From: DASQDN01 sp035630195
Lineage (GTDB): Bacteria; Acidobacteriota; Terriglobia; Bryobacterales; Bryobacteraceae
Direction of reading: 5' to 3'
DNA: 28,729 nt
NCBI GenBank assembly: GCA_035630195.1
Contig: DASQLD010000601.1
Coordinates: 1-28,729, forward strand
Under the pieces are notes generated by a model. The model was not told the DNA's origin. It made no database searches and saw only the letters and a list, made by a program, of their open reading frames with translations. How positions within the stretch are numbered: the stretch's first letter is position 1; each line of letters begins with the position of its first letter. A program made the position numbers and the translations under genes. This document shows, in pieces, positions 7,983-16,981 of this stretch.

Positions 7983-9236
7983 ATGTCCGTGAATAACCGA
8001 CGGGACTTTATACGAAGCGGAGGACTGGCCCTCGGGGGTCTTCATCTTTCGAAGCTACTGGCAGCGGAAGAGCAGAAAACTGAACGCTCCTGCATTGTCA
8101 TCTTCCAGAACGGCGGCTCGAGTCAACTCGATTCCTTCGACCCGAAGCCGGAAGCTCCTTCGGATATCAGAGGATCCTTTGGAGCGATTTCTTCCTCTGT
8201 GCCGGGAGTCCCTGTTTCCGGGTTGTTGCCACGAACGGCTAAGATCATGCATCGGATCGCGGTGATCCGGTCCATGCGATCGGATGAGGCGATTCACGAG
8301 CGTGCGCGCCAGTATATCTTTAGCGGTACCAAGCCGCGCAATGACCTGATTCAGCCGAGCTTTGGCGCAGTGATGGCCAAGGAACGCGGAGGTCGCAATG
8401 GGCTGCCGCCATTCGTGGTGATTCCGGAAAGCGATCTATCCGCCGAAGCAGGATTCCTTGGACCTTCGTTCGATCCATTCGTCGCAGGAAACCCAAATCA
8501 GAAGACGTTCACGGTGCGGGATCTGACATTGCCCTCCGGTGTGACCCATGAGGAAGCTTTCGCTAGAAAAAGATTGCTCGCAAAGCTCGATGCGGGGTTT
8601 CGGGAGGCTGAGAATTCGCCGCTGCTCGACACAATGGATGAGTTCTATGGGAAGGCTTACGACCTGATCTCCTCACCGGCTGCCCGAAAGGCGTTCGACA
8701 TTCAGAACGAACCCGACCAGTTGCGCGATGCTTACGGCCGCACTGGAATCGGGCAGGGATGTCTTCTTGCGCGGCGTCTGATTGAGTCGGGCGTCCGGCT
8801 CGCCACGGTTTATCACGGTGGGTATGACACGCATACCGATCACGAGAAGAGCACTAAGCCTTTGCTCACGGACTTCGATCAAGCGTTCCCTACGCTACTG
8901 GATGATCTTGCTCAGCGCGGTTTGCTCTCTCAGACTTTAGTCGTTGTGATTGGCGACTTCGGAAGGACTCCGAAAGTCAACTTTTCGGGTGGACGGGATC
9001 ATTGGCCTAGTGCTTTTTCGGTCGTGCTGGCTGGGGCCAACATCCCTGGCGGAGCGATCATCGGCCGCACTGATAAGCAAGCGGGTGAGCCTGTGGACCG
9101 GCCCGTTACGATCGAAGATCTTGCAGCAACTGTCTACCGCTCGCTAGGAATTGACTTCAACAAGGACTACCACGCCAATGGACGGCCAGTGCGCATTGTT
9201 AAAGATGGTATCCCGTTGAAGGAATTGGTCAGTTGA
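7983..9236 (+). CDS. DUF1501 protein, Tat-exported
   Basis: 417 residues; the ATG lies 1 bp after the preceding stop. The N-terminus carries a Tat signal, RRDFIRSGG (residues 6-14), then a hydrophobic stretch ending near LLAAEE. Family motifs seen: FQNGGSSQLDSFDPKPEAP; YHGGYDTHTDH; GDFGRTP (324-330); and GGRDHWP (residues 336-342). The C-terminal VTIEDLAATVYRSLGI segment is also typical. DUF1501 belongs to the alkaline-phosphatase-like superfamily, and the Asp/His-rich motifs look like metal ligands, so a hydrolase or transferase is possible, but no reaction is established. Export by Tat suggests folding, perhaps with cofactor, in the cytoplasm. It lies between its usual DUF1549/1553 partner and a PPC-domain protein 4 bp downstream. 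Confidence 0.94.
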   Translation: MSVNNRRDFIRSGGLALGGLHLSKLLAAEEQKTERSCIVIFQNGGSSQLDSFDPKPEAPSDIRGSFGAISSSVPGVPVSGLLPRTAKIMHRIAVIRSMRSDEAIHERARQYIFSGTKPRNDLIQPSFGAVMAKERGGRNGLPPFVVIPESDLSAEAGFLGPSFDPFVAGNPNQKTFTVRDLTLPSGVTHEEAFARKRLLAKLDAGFREAENSPLLDTMDEFYGKAYDLISSPAARKAFDIQNEPDQLRDAYGRTGIGQGCLLARRLIESGVRLATVYHGGYDTHTDHEKSTKPLLTDFDQAFPTLLDDLAQRGLLSQTLVVVIGDFGRTPKVNFSGGRDHWPSAFSVVLAGANIPGGAIIGRTDKQAGEPVDRPVTIEDLAATVYRSLGIDFNKDYHANGRPVRIVKDGIPLKELVS

Positions 9237-9240
9237 CCGT

Positions 9241-11376
9241 ATGCGCCTCCATGGTGTGTTGTTGCTGCTGTGGGTTGGGGCGGCGGTAGCAGAACCGCAA
9301 CCACCGCGATTGGCCCGCTTGTACCCGCTGGGTGGGCAAGCAGGTACGACGGTTTCACTCGAAATTCTCGGTGAGCGACTCTCCAACGTAACTGGAGTCG
9401 AGTTCGACTGCGAGGATCTCGTTTGGAAGATGATGACCTTCTCCAGCCCGCACAGGCTGGTAGGTGACGTCGCTATCTCTTCTTCTGCCGCGCTCGGCCT
9501 ACATACTGCTCGGGTCCGGACGCTCGATGGATCGTCAAACTCAGGCTTGATCAACGTGACACCTTTTCGAAACGCGACTGAAGTCGAGCCGAACGATAAG
9601 GTGGACCGTGCGACGCCTATCTCCTCGTTCCCTGTGGATATCCAGGGAAGGCTCGATAAGGCCCCGGACATCGATATATTTTCATTCAAAGTCGGCGCGG
9701 GTCAACGGCTAGTGTTCGATTTGAAAGCGATTGAGGACGGATCGGCTGTGGAAGCGCGTATGCTGCTGCTGGATGGAACCGGCGAGCGGATTGCGTTCAA
9801 CGACGATCGTGACGACTATAACGAGAATCCTCTCATCGAGCATGTGTTCTCGGTGGCAGGAACGTATTACTTAATGTTGGATCAATACCGTGGACCGCGT
9901 GGGTTCAACTTCGGTAAACTCTCGGCGTATACCCTTCGTGTCGGCGACATCCCCGTAGTTGCAAGCTCGTATCCTCGCGGCATCGCGCGTGGAGTCGATA
10001 CGATCCTTCGCATACACGGCACGGGATTGAATTCGATCGATAGCCTTTATCTCACCGAGCTCAGACAGGCGGAGTACCGCCGCATGACGTACCCGTACAC
10101 GATGCCGATTCGCTTCGCGCCGGATCCGCCCGCGATCATCCGGATAGGGGGCGAGATCAAGAAGAGGAGTCCGGGTGAGATGGAAGCGCTATTCAGGATT
10201 CCGGATGCCGCCAGGGTTGGCTTATGGCGACTGTCGCTGAAGGGGCCTGGAGGGGAAGTTCACGCTTCCACCATCGAGATCACTGATGTTCCAGTGTTTG
10301 ACGAGAAGACTGCGGAATCCAGTGCCGTTGCAGGAAAATTCCTCATCAACGGCACTCTTGCGGCGAGTGGAGAAAAAGATCGGTATCGGATTCAGGTTCG
10401 GGCAAGGCAGCCACTTCAATTGTGGACTGTAGCTGAGCAAATCGGTGTGCGGCATCTTGATTCTGTCCTGACTCTACGCGACGCGAACGGAAAGAAGCTC
10501 GCTGAAAACGATGACGTGGTTGCGGGGCAGGGAACGCTGCTCGGGAACCCGGATAGCCGGGTGTTCTTTACACCTGAGCAAGACGGCGTGGTGACCGTCG
10601 AAGTTCGTGACAGGACGGGACGCGGCGGCCGAGGGTTTGAGTATTGCCTGAAGTCAGACTTTGCCCGGCCCAGCTTTCAACTCTTCACCACTCCTGAAAA
10701 TTTCACGGTTGTACACGGAGAAGCGGCTGAGATCAAGGTTCACCTCGTCCGCGAAGCCGGTTTTCAAGGAGAGGTTGACGTTTGGGTGGAGGGACTGCCG
10801 GATGGGGCGTCTGGGGCTCGTGGACGCTTTCGCGCAGACCAACTCTTCGAACCGAATGCAGACGGGGCGGACATGATCATCCCTGAGATCGCTTTGCGGA
10901 TCGAACTGCCCAAGTCCGTAGCACTGGGGCGTTACAGCATCCGTGTTCGTGGCGCGCCTACTGTCGAAGGAGACAAACGCATTGTCGACGCACACGCAAC
11001 GTTGATGCTCGGACCACTGCTGGATGCATGGAACTTCGTTCGACGCCCTCTGCCGGCGATTACGATGAATGTCGTTCGCCAGCCGGCCGGAAGGCTTTCG
11101 AGTAAGACGCGGAGTGTCCGTCTGGAGCAGGGAAAGTCCGCAATATTGGAGCTAACGGCGGAAGACATTCCGGAAAACGCCTCGATTCAGATGCTCGATT
11201 TGCCCAACGGCGTTCGCAGCCGCATTGTTAGTCGCGGGGGCTCTCTTATTACAGTGGCGTTCGAGGCAGAGGATCGAACTGCTACTGGTACTTATGAGAT
11301 ATCGGCGGAAGCAGACATCGGGACGCGGCATGTTCCGTCTCCTTCGATTTCGTTGCAAATTGCAGCCGCTAAATAG
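9241..11376 (+). CDS. Exported multi-domain protein with IPT-like and PPC beta-sandwich domains
   Basis: 711 residues. A signal peptide ends near AAVAEP (residue 18). It is followed by an IPT/TIG-like Ig fold (about 22-106), a PPC (pre-peptidase C-terminal) type domain opening with the characteristic EVEPNDKVDRATP (from 114), an IPT-like stretch (about 240-275) and a second PPC-like unit (about 355-470, GEKDRYRIQVRAR). Further beta-rich segments run to the end. No protease or other catalytic domain is visible, so it is probably a binding, scaffold or surface-display protein. It starts 4 bp after the DUF1501 stop and completes the three-gene set; this kind of PPC protein is commonly found beside DUF1501/DUF1549 genes. 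No good RBS is seen, so translation may be coupled. Function inferred only. Confidence 0.9.
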   Translation: MRLHGVLLLLWVGAAVAEPQPPRLARLYPLGGQAGTTVSLEILGERLSNVTGVEFDCEDLVWKMMTFSSPHRLVGDVAISSSAALGLHTARVRTLDGSSNSGLINVTPFRNATEVEPNDKVDRATPISSFPVDIQGRLDKAPDIDIFSFKVGAGQRLVFDLKAIEDGSAVEARMLLLDGTGERIAFNDDRDDYNENPLIEHVFSVAGTYYLMLDQYRGPRGFNFGKLSAYTLRVGDIPVVASSYPRGIARGVDTILRIHGTGLNSIDSLYLTELRQAEYRRMTYPYTMPIRFAPDPPAIIRIGGEIKKRSPGEMEALFRIPDAARVGLWRLSLKGPGGEVHASTIEITDVPVFDEKTAESSAVAGKFLINGTLAASGEKDRYRIQVRARQPLQLWTVAEQIGVRHLDSVLTLRDANGKKLAENDDVVAGQGTLLGNPDSRVFFTPEQDGVVTVEVRDRTGRGGRGFEYCLKSDFARPSFQLFTTPENFTVVHGEAAEIKVHLVREAGFQGEVDVWVEGLPDGASGARGRFRADQLFEPNADGADMIIPEIALRIELPKSVALGRYSIRVRGAPTVEGDKRIVDAHATLMLGPLLDAWNFVRRPLPAITMNVVRQPAGRLSSKTRSVRLEQGKSAILELTAEDIPENASIQMLDLPNGVRSRIVSRGGSLITVAFEAEDRTATGTYEISAEADIGTRHVPSPSISLQIAAAK

Positions 11377-11382
11377 GGGCGC

Positions 11383-12915
11383 TTAAGGGGCGCCTTCGGT
11401 GGATGGTTTTGCGGACTTCTTGAGTTCTTCGAACTTCTTCCGCGACTTGGCGGCCTCCGCTGTGTTGCCTTGCTTTCGATACAACAGCCACAATCGGTAG
11501 TGAGGTGTCGGATCATTCGGCGCGATGGCGGCTGCTTTGCGAAGATGCTGCATTGCTTCCGCTGTCTGTCCTTTGCTGGTATAAATACGATCCAGCGCCA
11601 AGTGAGCCTCCGATGTCTCTGGCGCGAACCGGAGGCAACTCAGGTAGTGGCCGATTGCGGCATCAAGGTTGCCTTGGATCAGCAGGATATCCCCGAGTTC
11701 ATAGTGTGCCTGCGGATCGTTTGGGCTGATCTCCAGCTCGGCTTTCAGTTCCGGTAATGCTTCTTCGAGTTGTCCGGATCGCCACAGAATATTTCCGATC
11801 GCGAAATGAACCGTCTGCAGATCGGGCTTCTTCGCGAGTGCGGCACGGTACTCGGCTATCGCTTCTTCATTGCGTCCTGCGGCCTCCAGTGACTGCCCCT
11901 TTAGCTGATGCGCTCGGTACGAGTCGGAATTCGTGCCGTACACCCACAGAGCGGCCATATAGGACAGCAACTGATGATTTTCGGCCAGCTTGTATAGCTG
12001 CTCGGGAGAAGCTTTCAAAGGCTCTACTTCTTTCAAGCCTTGACGCAGACGCCAGAACTCGCTGAGGACCTTCCCGATATCCGGAGGTTGATGCAGGAAC
12101 TGCGTGGAACCGTCGAGTGCCTCTGTGGTGGGTTTCCAATCCGCCTGCTTTCCCTCGGCGCGAGCGGCAAGGTAATGAAGTTTCGTCTTCAGTTCGGGTG
12201 TGGGCTTACTCTTATCTGCTTTCTCATACTCGAGGGCTGCTTCCTGCCAGCTTGCTTGCCCTTCATAAAAGTGGGCCCGGGCCAAGTGGGTGTAAAAGGA
12301 ATCGGCTGCTGTCAATTGCAGCTCATCGAAGTACCGGCGGGATAGCTGCCCGTGGAGCTTACTCAGGTGGTACCACGCATCCTCGTTTCGTTCGTCGACG
12401 CGAACGACTTTCTCGAGATTGTTAACGGCGTTGGCGAAGTCCCCTTTTGCATAGTATGTATATCCCAATTGAAGCTGGATCAGCGGATTCGTGGGATTAA
12501 GTTCGGCTGCCTTGTTGAGGTGGTTGATCGCCGCGGTCCAATCGCGCGATCGAAACGAAAGCACACCTAAGAAAAACTGCGGTCCGGCGAGTTGTGGTTT
12601 CAACTTCAGCGCGGTTCGAAATGCGCGCTCCGCTTGATCGTATTTGCTTTGGATGTAATATAAATTTCCAAGATTCGCATGAGCTTCGGCGAGATCCGGG
12701 CGCAGGGCGAGAATCCGCTCGTAGCTCTGCGTCGCTTGTGGATAGGCGCCATTTTGTTCCGCCGTCTTTGCCGCCTGATATAGTTTGAGCACCGCATCGT
12801 TGTCCTGGGCCGGACACTGGTTCGGAGCGACGACGGCGAACGCGGCTAACGCCAGGATCGAGGCAAGGTGAGCGAACGGTTGTGATTGTCGTCGGAAGAA
12901 CAAGCATTGCGGCAT
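11383..12915 (-). CDS. Exported TPR protein
   Basis: 510 residues, convergent with the PPC gene and 6 bp from its end. A hydrophobic segment (about 18-30) and AQDND look like a signal peptide. Repeated 34-residue TPR units fill about 40-180 (AEAHANLGNLYYIQSKYDQA, then similar units) and about 345-490 (EEAIAEYRAALAKKPDLQTV and following). A less repetitive helical linker lies between them. The C-terminus is Lys/Glu-rich. TPR arrays mediate protein contacts; no enzyme domain is present. The start at 12915 overlaps the divergent TPR gene by 34 bp. Both genes encode exported TPR proteins, so they may serve the same complex. The start is uncertain because no RBS is clear. Confidence 0.9.
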   Translation of the reverse strand: MPQCLFFRRQSQPFAHLASILALAAFAVVAPNQCPAQDNDAVLKLYQAAKTAEQNGAYPQATQSYERILALRPDLAEAHANLGNLYYIQSKYDQAERAFRTALKLKPQLAGPQFFLGVLSFRSRDWTAAINHLNKAAELNPTNPLIQLQLGYTYYAKGDFANAVNNLEKVVRVDERNEDAWYHLSKLHGQLSRRYFDELQLTAADSFYTHLARAHFYEGQASWQEAALEYEKADKSKPTPELKTKLHYLAARAEGKQADWKPTTEALDGSTQFLHQPPDIGKVLSEFWRLRQGLKEVEPLKASPEQLYKLAENHQLLSYMAALWVYGTNSDSYRAHQLKGQSLEAAGRNEEAIAEYRAALAKKPDLQTVHFAIGNILWRSGQLEEALPELKAELEISPNDPQAHYELGDILLIQGNLDAAIGHYLSCLRFAPETSEAHLALDRIYTSKGQTAEAMQHLRKAAAIAPNDPTPHYRLWLLYRKQGNTAEAAKSRKKFEELKKSAKPSTEGAP

Positions 12916-13784
12916 TGGTCGTTTTGTGGCGCCTTTCAGCCTATTATCCGCCTGAGATCCAGAGCGAGCTTGACGCGGCCATTGCGCTCATGAAATCGGG
13001 CAAGTGGCAGGAAGCCGAGCTTATTCTGGATAAATCGCTGACCATGAGCGGTCCGCCTCCCCGGGCGTTGTATTGGAAGGCATACGTTCAGTTTTCCACA
13101 AAAAGATACAGCGAATCGACATCTACGCTTCGCGAGTATCTTGGTCGAACACCAGGCGATTCGCAAGCCAGAAAACTGTTGGGGCTCGATCTCTTTATGA
13201 TCGGCGATGCTGCGGGAGCACAGACGGAACTCGAGCGGGCAGTCGAGCTTCTGCCCAAAGACGAGGAAGCCTGGTACTATCTGGGACGCGTATACTTCTC
13301 TCGCCAGAATTTGCCGGCTGCGCTCAGCACCTATCAGAAACTGCTGGAGTTCGCACCTTCCTCCGTGCGGGCGCGGAACCAACTCGGACAAACTTACGAA
13401 TGGCTTAATCAGTTCGAGCTGGCCGAAAAGGCTTATGAAGAGGCGATCCGGATCGATCGTGAGTCTGCGAAGCGTTCCGAGTGGCCGTACTATAACCTTG
13501 GAGTTCTCCATTTGAAAGCAGGCATGGCTGAACGGGCACTGCCGCACCTTCAACAAGCTCTCCAATTGCAGCCCAAGTTTCCGCAGGCCCAAGTGCAGCT
13601 TGGGGTCGCATTGTCTGCTCTAGGGAAGCAGGAGCAAGCTAAGGCGGAATTCGAAGCAGTCCTTGCCGCTGATCCGGACAATGCAGATGCGCATTTTCAA
13701 CTAGCGCGTTTATACAGGAAACTCGGAGATCCGGTGAAGGCCAAAGAGCATGGTCTTCTTTTCCAAAGGCTGCGTCGGCCGTGA
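12882..13784 (+). CDS. TPR protein, first gene of the CRTAC1/cytochrome cassette
   Basis: 300 residues from a GTG at 12882, with AAGGTG 11 bp upstream. A TTG at 12915 would remove the overlap with the divergent gene but would shorten the signal-like segment (IAALVVLWRLSA). TPR units run from about residue 25 to the C-terminus (EAWYYLGRVYFSRQNLPAAL, then AQVQLGVALSALGKQEQAKA). The stop overlaps the next gene's GTG by 4 bp (GTGA), so the two are almost certainly translationally coupled. It is inferred to be a periplasmic docking protein for the FG-GAP protein and the multihaem cytochrome downstream. Confidence 0.9.
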   Translation: MIVVGRTSIAALVVLWRLSAYYPPEIQSELDAAIALMKSGKWQEAELILDKSLTMSGPPPRALYWKAYVQFSTKRYSESTSTLREYLGRTPGDSQARKLLGLDLFMIGDAAGAQTELERAVELLPKDEEAWYYLGRVYFSRQNLPAALSTYQKLLEFAPSSVRARNQLGQTYEWLNQFELAEKAYEEAIRIDRESAKRSEWPYYNLGVLHLKAGMAERALPHLQQALQLQPKFPQAQVQLGVALSALGKQEQAKAEFEAVLAADPDNADAHFQLARLYRKLGDPVKAKEHGLLFQRLRRP

Positions 13785-15421
13785 TACGCATCTTGGTGGC
13801 GATGTCTGCACTCGCAGGCGTATCGATCACGTTTCAGTTTGTCGATAGAACTTCCGAGTCGGGGATAACAGCGACGCTCCATAACGGATCGCCTGCGAAG
13901 AAGTGGATTATGGAAGCCAACGGCGGCGGCGTTGCGGTGTTCGACTACGATCGAGATGGACGAATGGATGTTGTAGTCGTTAATGGAACACCTGTCGAAA
14001 CGTTGGAACGTATTGTCAAGGGCGCCACTCCACCAGTGCGGGAAGACGGCGTGTTTTTGTATCGGAATCTTGGCGATAAGGGCTTCGCCGACGTCACTCG
14101 CTCCGCCGGTCTTACTAATCTGTTTTGGGGAACTGGAGCGAACGCCGCCGACTACGACGGAGACGGATTCCCTGACATTCTGCTGACGAATATGGGACAA
14201 GACGTCCTCTTTCGGAACCAGGGGGACGGCACGTTTAAGGATGTTAGTCGACAGGCTGGTTTGGCATCCAAGATTGCGTGGCACACGGGGAGCGCTTTCG
14301 GAGACTACGATGGTGACGGCGATCTCGATCTCTATATCGCTGGCTATGTGAGCCTGAAAGACTTGGGTATTGGGCGCCCTGCGCCGGTCTGCCAGTATCT
14401 GGAACTACCTGTCTTTTGCGGTCCATTGAAGCTTGCGGGTGAACCGGACGTGTTTTATCGCAATAACGGAGATGGCACGTTTTCGGACTTCACGGCCGCG
14501 GCGGGACTCGTAGAGCAGGAGCCGCGTTTTGGATTCACGGTCGTATTTGAGGATCTCAATCGAGATAGAAAGCCTGACATTTTCGTCGCGAATGACTCCG
14601 GACCTAACTATCTGTATCTGAATGAGGGTCGCGGCCGGTTCACGGAGTCGGCGCTGGTCAGCGGGGTAGCGTATAACTCCGATGGCAGGTCGCAGGCAAA
14701 TATGGGCGTGGCGATTGGGGACATCGATAACGATCAGGACCTCGATCTTCTTACCACTACGTTCTCGGAAGACCACTTCCCGCTTTTCACGCAGAGTTCG
14801 GCTGGTATTTATGAAGAAGTGTCGGCTCAAGCCGGTCTCGTGCGGTCCACTACACCATTGCTTGGATGGGCATGCGGTTTCGTGGACTTTGACAACGACG
14901 GATGGCGAGACCTTTGGCTTGCCAATGGCCACGTTTATCCAACGATCGGAATGGGGGGTCGAACGACTTATGAACAGCCGGTTGTCATTGTTCCAAATCA
15001 GCGCGGACATTTCGGATCAACTCCGCAACTGGTTCGGACACGAGCGAAAGCATCCTGGCGGGGCGGCGCTACCGGAGACTTTAACAATGACGGGAAGATG
15101 GACCTCATCGTGACTCCGGTAGAAGGATCGCCGGCACTGATTGAGAATCGTAGTGTGTCGAGCCATCATTGGATAGGGCTTGATCTTCGCGGCAAGGCAG
15201 TCGGCGCGGAAGTCTACATTGCCGGGTGTGGCAAGACATGGTTCGATACTGTTCGGAGTGGAGGCAGCTATATCTCTGCAGATGATCCACGGCGACATTT
15301 CGGACTTGGGAGTTGCTCGTCTGTGGATAGTGTGACCATTAAGTGGCTCTCCGGCAGGACGCAGGTGTTGAAGAATATGGCGACAGACCGTTACCACGTC
15401 GTGGAATACGTTGTTCCATGA
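13781..15421 (+). CDS. CRTAC1-like FG-GAP/VCBS propeller with ASPIC/UnbV C-terminal domain
   Basis: 546 residues. Seven Ca-binding-type FG-GAP repeats are visible: FDYDRDGRMDVVV (D55, D57, D59, D63), ADYDGDGFPDILL, GDYDGDGDLDLYI, EDLNRDRKPDIFV, GDIDNDQDLDLLT, VDFDNDGWRDLWL and GDFNNDGKMDLIV. These fit a seven-bladed beta-propeller. Residues about 455-540 form an ASPIC/UnbV domain, with the hallmark SGGSYISADDPRRHFGLG. A short hydrophobic N-terminus (VAMSALAGVSITF) may be a signal peptide. Proteins of this kind are exported and common in Acidobacteriota and Planctomycetota; their function is not known. The GTG start overlaps the upstream stop and its own stop overlaps the downstream ATG, so it is the middle gene of a coupled trio. 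Confidence 0.93.
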   Translation: MIRILVAMSALAGVSITFQFVDRTSESGITATLHNGSPAKKWIMEANGGGVAVFDYDRDGRMDVVVVNGTPVETLERIVKGATPPVREDGVFLYRNLGDKGFADVTRSAGLTNLFWGTGANAADYDGDGFPDILLTNMGQDVLFRNQGDGTFKDVSRQAGLASKIAWHTGSAFGDYDGDGDLDLYIAGYVSLKDLGIGRPAPVCQYLELPVFCGPLKLAGEPDVFYRNNGDGTFSDFTAAAGLVEQEPRFGFTVVFEDLNRDRKPDIFVANDSGPNYLYLNEGRGRFTESALVSGVAYNSDGRSQANMGVAIGDIDNDQDLDLLTTTFSEDHFPLFTQSSAGIYEEVSAQAGLVRSTTPLLGWACGFVDFDNDGWRDLWLANGHVYPTIGMGGRTTYEQPVVIVPNQRGHFGSTPQLVRTRAKASWRGGATGDFNNDGKMDLIVTPVEGSPALIENRSVSSHHWIGLDLRGKAVGAEVYIAGCGKTWFDTVRSGGSYISADDPRRHFGLGSCSSVDSVTIKWLSGRTQVLKNMATDRYHVVEYVVP

Positions 15422-16971
15422 GGTTTCGGCTATATCGTGTGTTCCTATTGGCCGGTATCGCTGTGTATGGGACCGCGGCGCATCCATGCGCGAGTTGCCA
15501 TCCGAAGGAAGTCGCTGGCTATCAAAAGACAGGAATGGGTCGATCACTCCAGCGCGTGGCTCGGCAGCCTGGCGGACGCTTCGCCCATGCTCTCTCGGGA
15601 AGCGAATTCCAGATAGGATCGGGTCCAGAGGGGATGGTGCACACGCTGGAGAGGGAAGGCGCTATCGGAAAGTTCAACGTCGATTATGTGATCGGCTCTG
15701 GAAATCACGCGTTCGGCTACCTGGTAAACGTCGGCGGCTACTTGTTCCAATCTCCAATCTCCTACTACTCGCAAAGGCGTCTTTGGGACATGGCGCCCGG
15801 GTACGAGACAGATCGCAGCCCCGATTTTACGAGGCCTGTCACGGCTGAGTGCCTCTGGTGCCATTCGGGAAAGCCTCTGCCCGTCAAGAAAACGCTGAAT
15901 AAGTATGAACAGCCTGCGTTTGCAGAGGAAGCGATCTCCTGCGATCGTTGCCACGGCGCCCCAGGTGAACATTTGAAACGGCCGTCTGTCAAAAACATTG
16001 TCAATCCCACGCGACTGTCGGTGCGGGCCAGGGACAGTGTATGCGAGCAGTGCCACCTGAGCGGCGAAGTACGAATTGCAAATCCCGGGAAAGAGATTGG
16101 TGATTTTCAACCGGGACAAGTACTCGAGGATGTCTTTTCGACTTATGTTTTCGCCACAGCCTCTGAATCCGGTCTAAAGGTCATCAGTCATGTTCAGCAG
16201 CTTGCTCGAAGCTCCTGTCAACAGAAGAGCGGCGAGCGGCTGTCCTGTACCACGTGTCATGATCCGCACGACAAGCCGACGAATACGGCATCTTACTATC
16301 GGACGAAATGCCTGGGATGCCACACGGGAATCGAGAAGACCCATGCAAAGCCGGTGGACGACTGCGTAGGCTGTCACATGCCGTCGCGACAGGCGAAGGA
16401 TGGGGGACACACCGCGTTCACGGATCATCGGATACAACGGAAGCCTGTGCCCGCAACGAGGGAATCTGTGGCATCGGCAAAGCTGGTCGCGTGGCACGAA
16501 CCTGCGACGGGTCTCTCGGTTCGCAATCTGGCTCTGGCCAACCTCACGGTCGGTGAGCGCGATCGTTCCGCGTTTCACATGGACGAGGCGAGTCGACTGT
16601 TAGTGGAAGCCAGACGAAGTTATCCGGATGATCCTGCCGTGTTGACTGGTTTGGGCCTGCTTGCGCTTCGGCGAAGAGAAACAGCCGAGGCGTTGCCGCT
16701 ATTTGAGAAGGCGCTGCAGGCTGATCCCGGGTACGCGCCTTACCAGGTGAATCTGGCAACGGCGTTGAAGGCGGCGGGTCGGATCGAGGAAGCAATTGCA
16801 CTTTTGAAGAAGGCGATCGCTTCCGATCCTTCGCTTGAAGTCGCTTATCGAAGGCTAGGCGAAATCATGCGAGAACGAGGGCGTCCGAACGAACTGCGAG
16901 CGGTATTTGAAAGCTATCTGAAGTTCATGCCCAATAACGTGACGGCTCGAATTGCGCTGCAGAGCCAGTAG
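15418..16971 (+). CDS. Seven-haem cytochrome c with C-terminal TPR domain
   Basis: 517 residues from the ATG at 15418, which overlaps the upstream TGA (ATGA). A longer in-frame reading from 15343 lies inside the previous gene and lacks the signal sequence at its N-terminus. Signal peptide 1-21 (FLLAGIAVYGTAA). Seven CxxCH c-haem motifs: C24-H28, C145-H149, C175-H179, C209-H213, C277-H281, C298-H302 and C316-H320. Several match the decaheme/NapC-like style, such as CTTCHDPHD and CVGCHMPS. TPRs follow from about 385 to 500 (LFEKALQADPGYAPYQVNLA). It is periplasmic or surface-bound; an electron-transfer role is inferred, with the TPR tail probably anchoring it to the two proteins encoded upstream. 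No membrane anchor beyond the signal is seen. Confidence 0.94.
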   Translation: MRFRLYRVFLLAGIAVYGTAAHPCASCHPKEVAGYQKTGMGRSLQRVARQPGGRFAHALSGSEFQIGSGPEGMVHTLEREGAIGKFNVDYVIGSGNHAFGYLVNVGGYLFQSPISYYSQRRLWDMAPGYETDRSPDFTRPVTAECLWCHSGKPLPVKKTLNKYEQPAFAEEAISCDRCHGAPGEHLKRPSVKNIVNPTRLSVRARDSVCEQCHLSGEVRIANPGKEIGDFQPGQVLEDVFSTYVFATASESGLKVISHVQQLARSSCQQKSGERLSCTTCHDPHDKPTNTASYYRTKCLGCHTGIEKTHAKPVDDCVGCHMPSRQAKDGGHTAFTDHRIQRKPVPATRESVASAKLVAWHEPATGLSVRNLALANLTVGERDRSAFHMDEASRLLVEARRSYPDDPAVLTGLGLLALRRRETAEALPLFEKALQADPGYAPYQVNLATALKAAGRIEEAIALLKKAIASDPSLEVAYRRLGEIMRERGRPNELRAVFESYLKFMPNNVTARIALQSQ

Positions 16972-16981
16972 CTGTCTACAT

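Noticed and set aside
9227..9238. Inverted repeat GGTCA-GT-TGACC just before the PPC gene, resembling the operator
   Set aside because: The half-site spacing differs from the two perfect operators, it spans the DUF1501 stop codon, and there is no promoter nearby; probably chance.
11378..11394. GGCGC...GCGCC inverted repeat between convergent genes
   Set aside because: Only a 5-bp stem with a 7-nt loop and no T-run; too weak to call a terminator.
15343..15417. Upstream extension of the seven-haem cytochrome
   Set aside because: It lies within the ASPIC domain coding region, and the added residues hide the clean signal peptide that begins at 15418.
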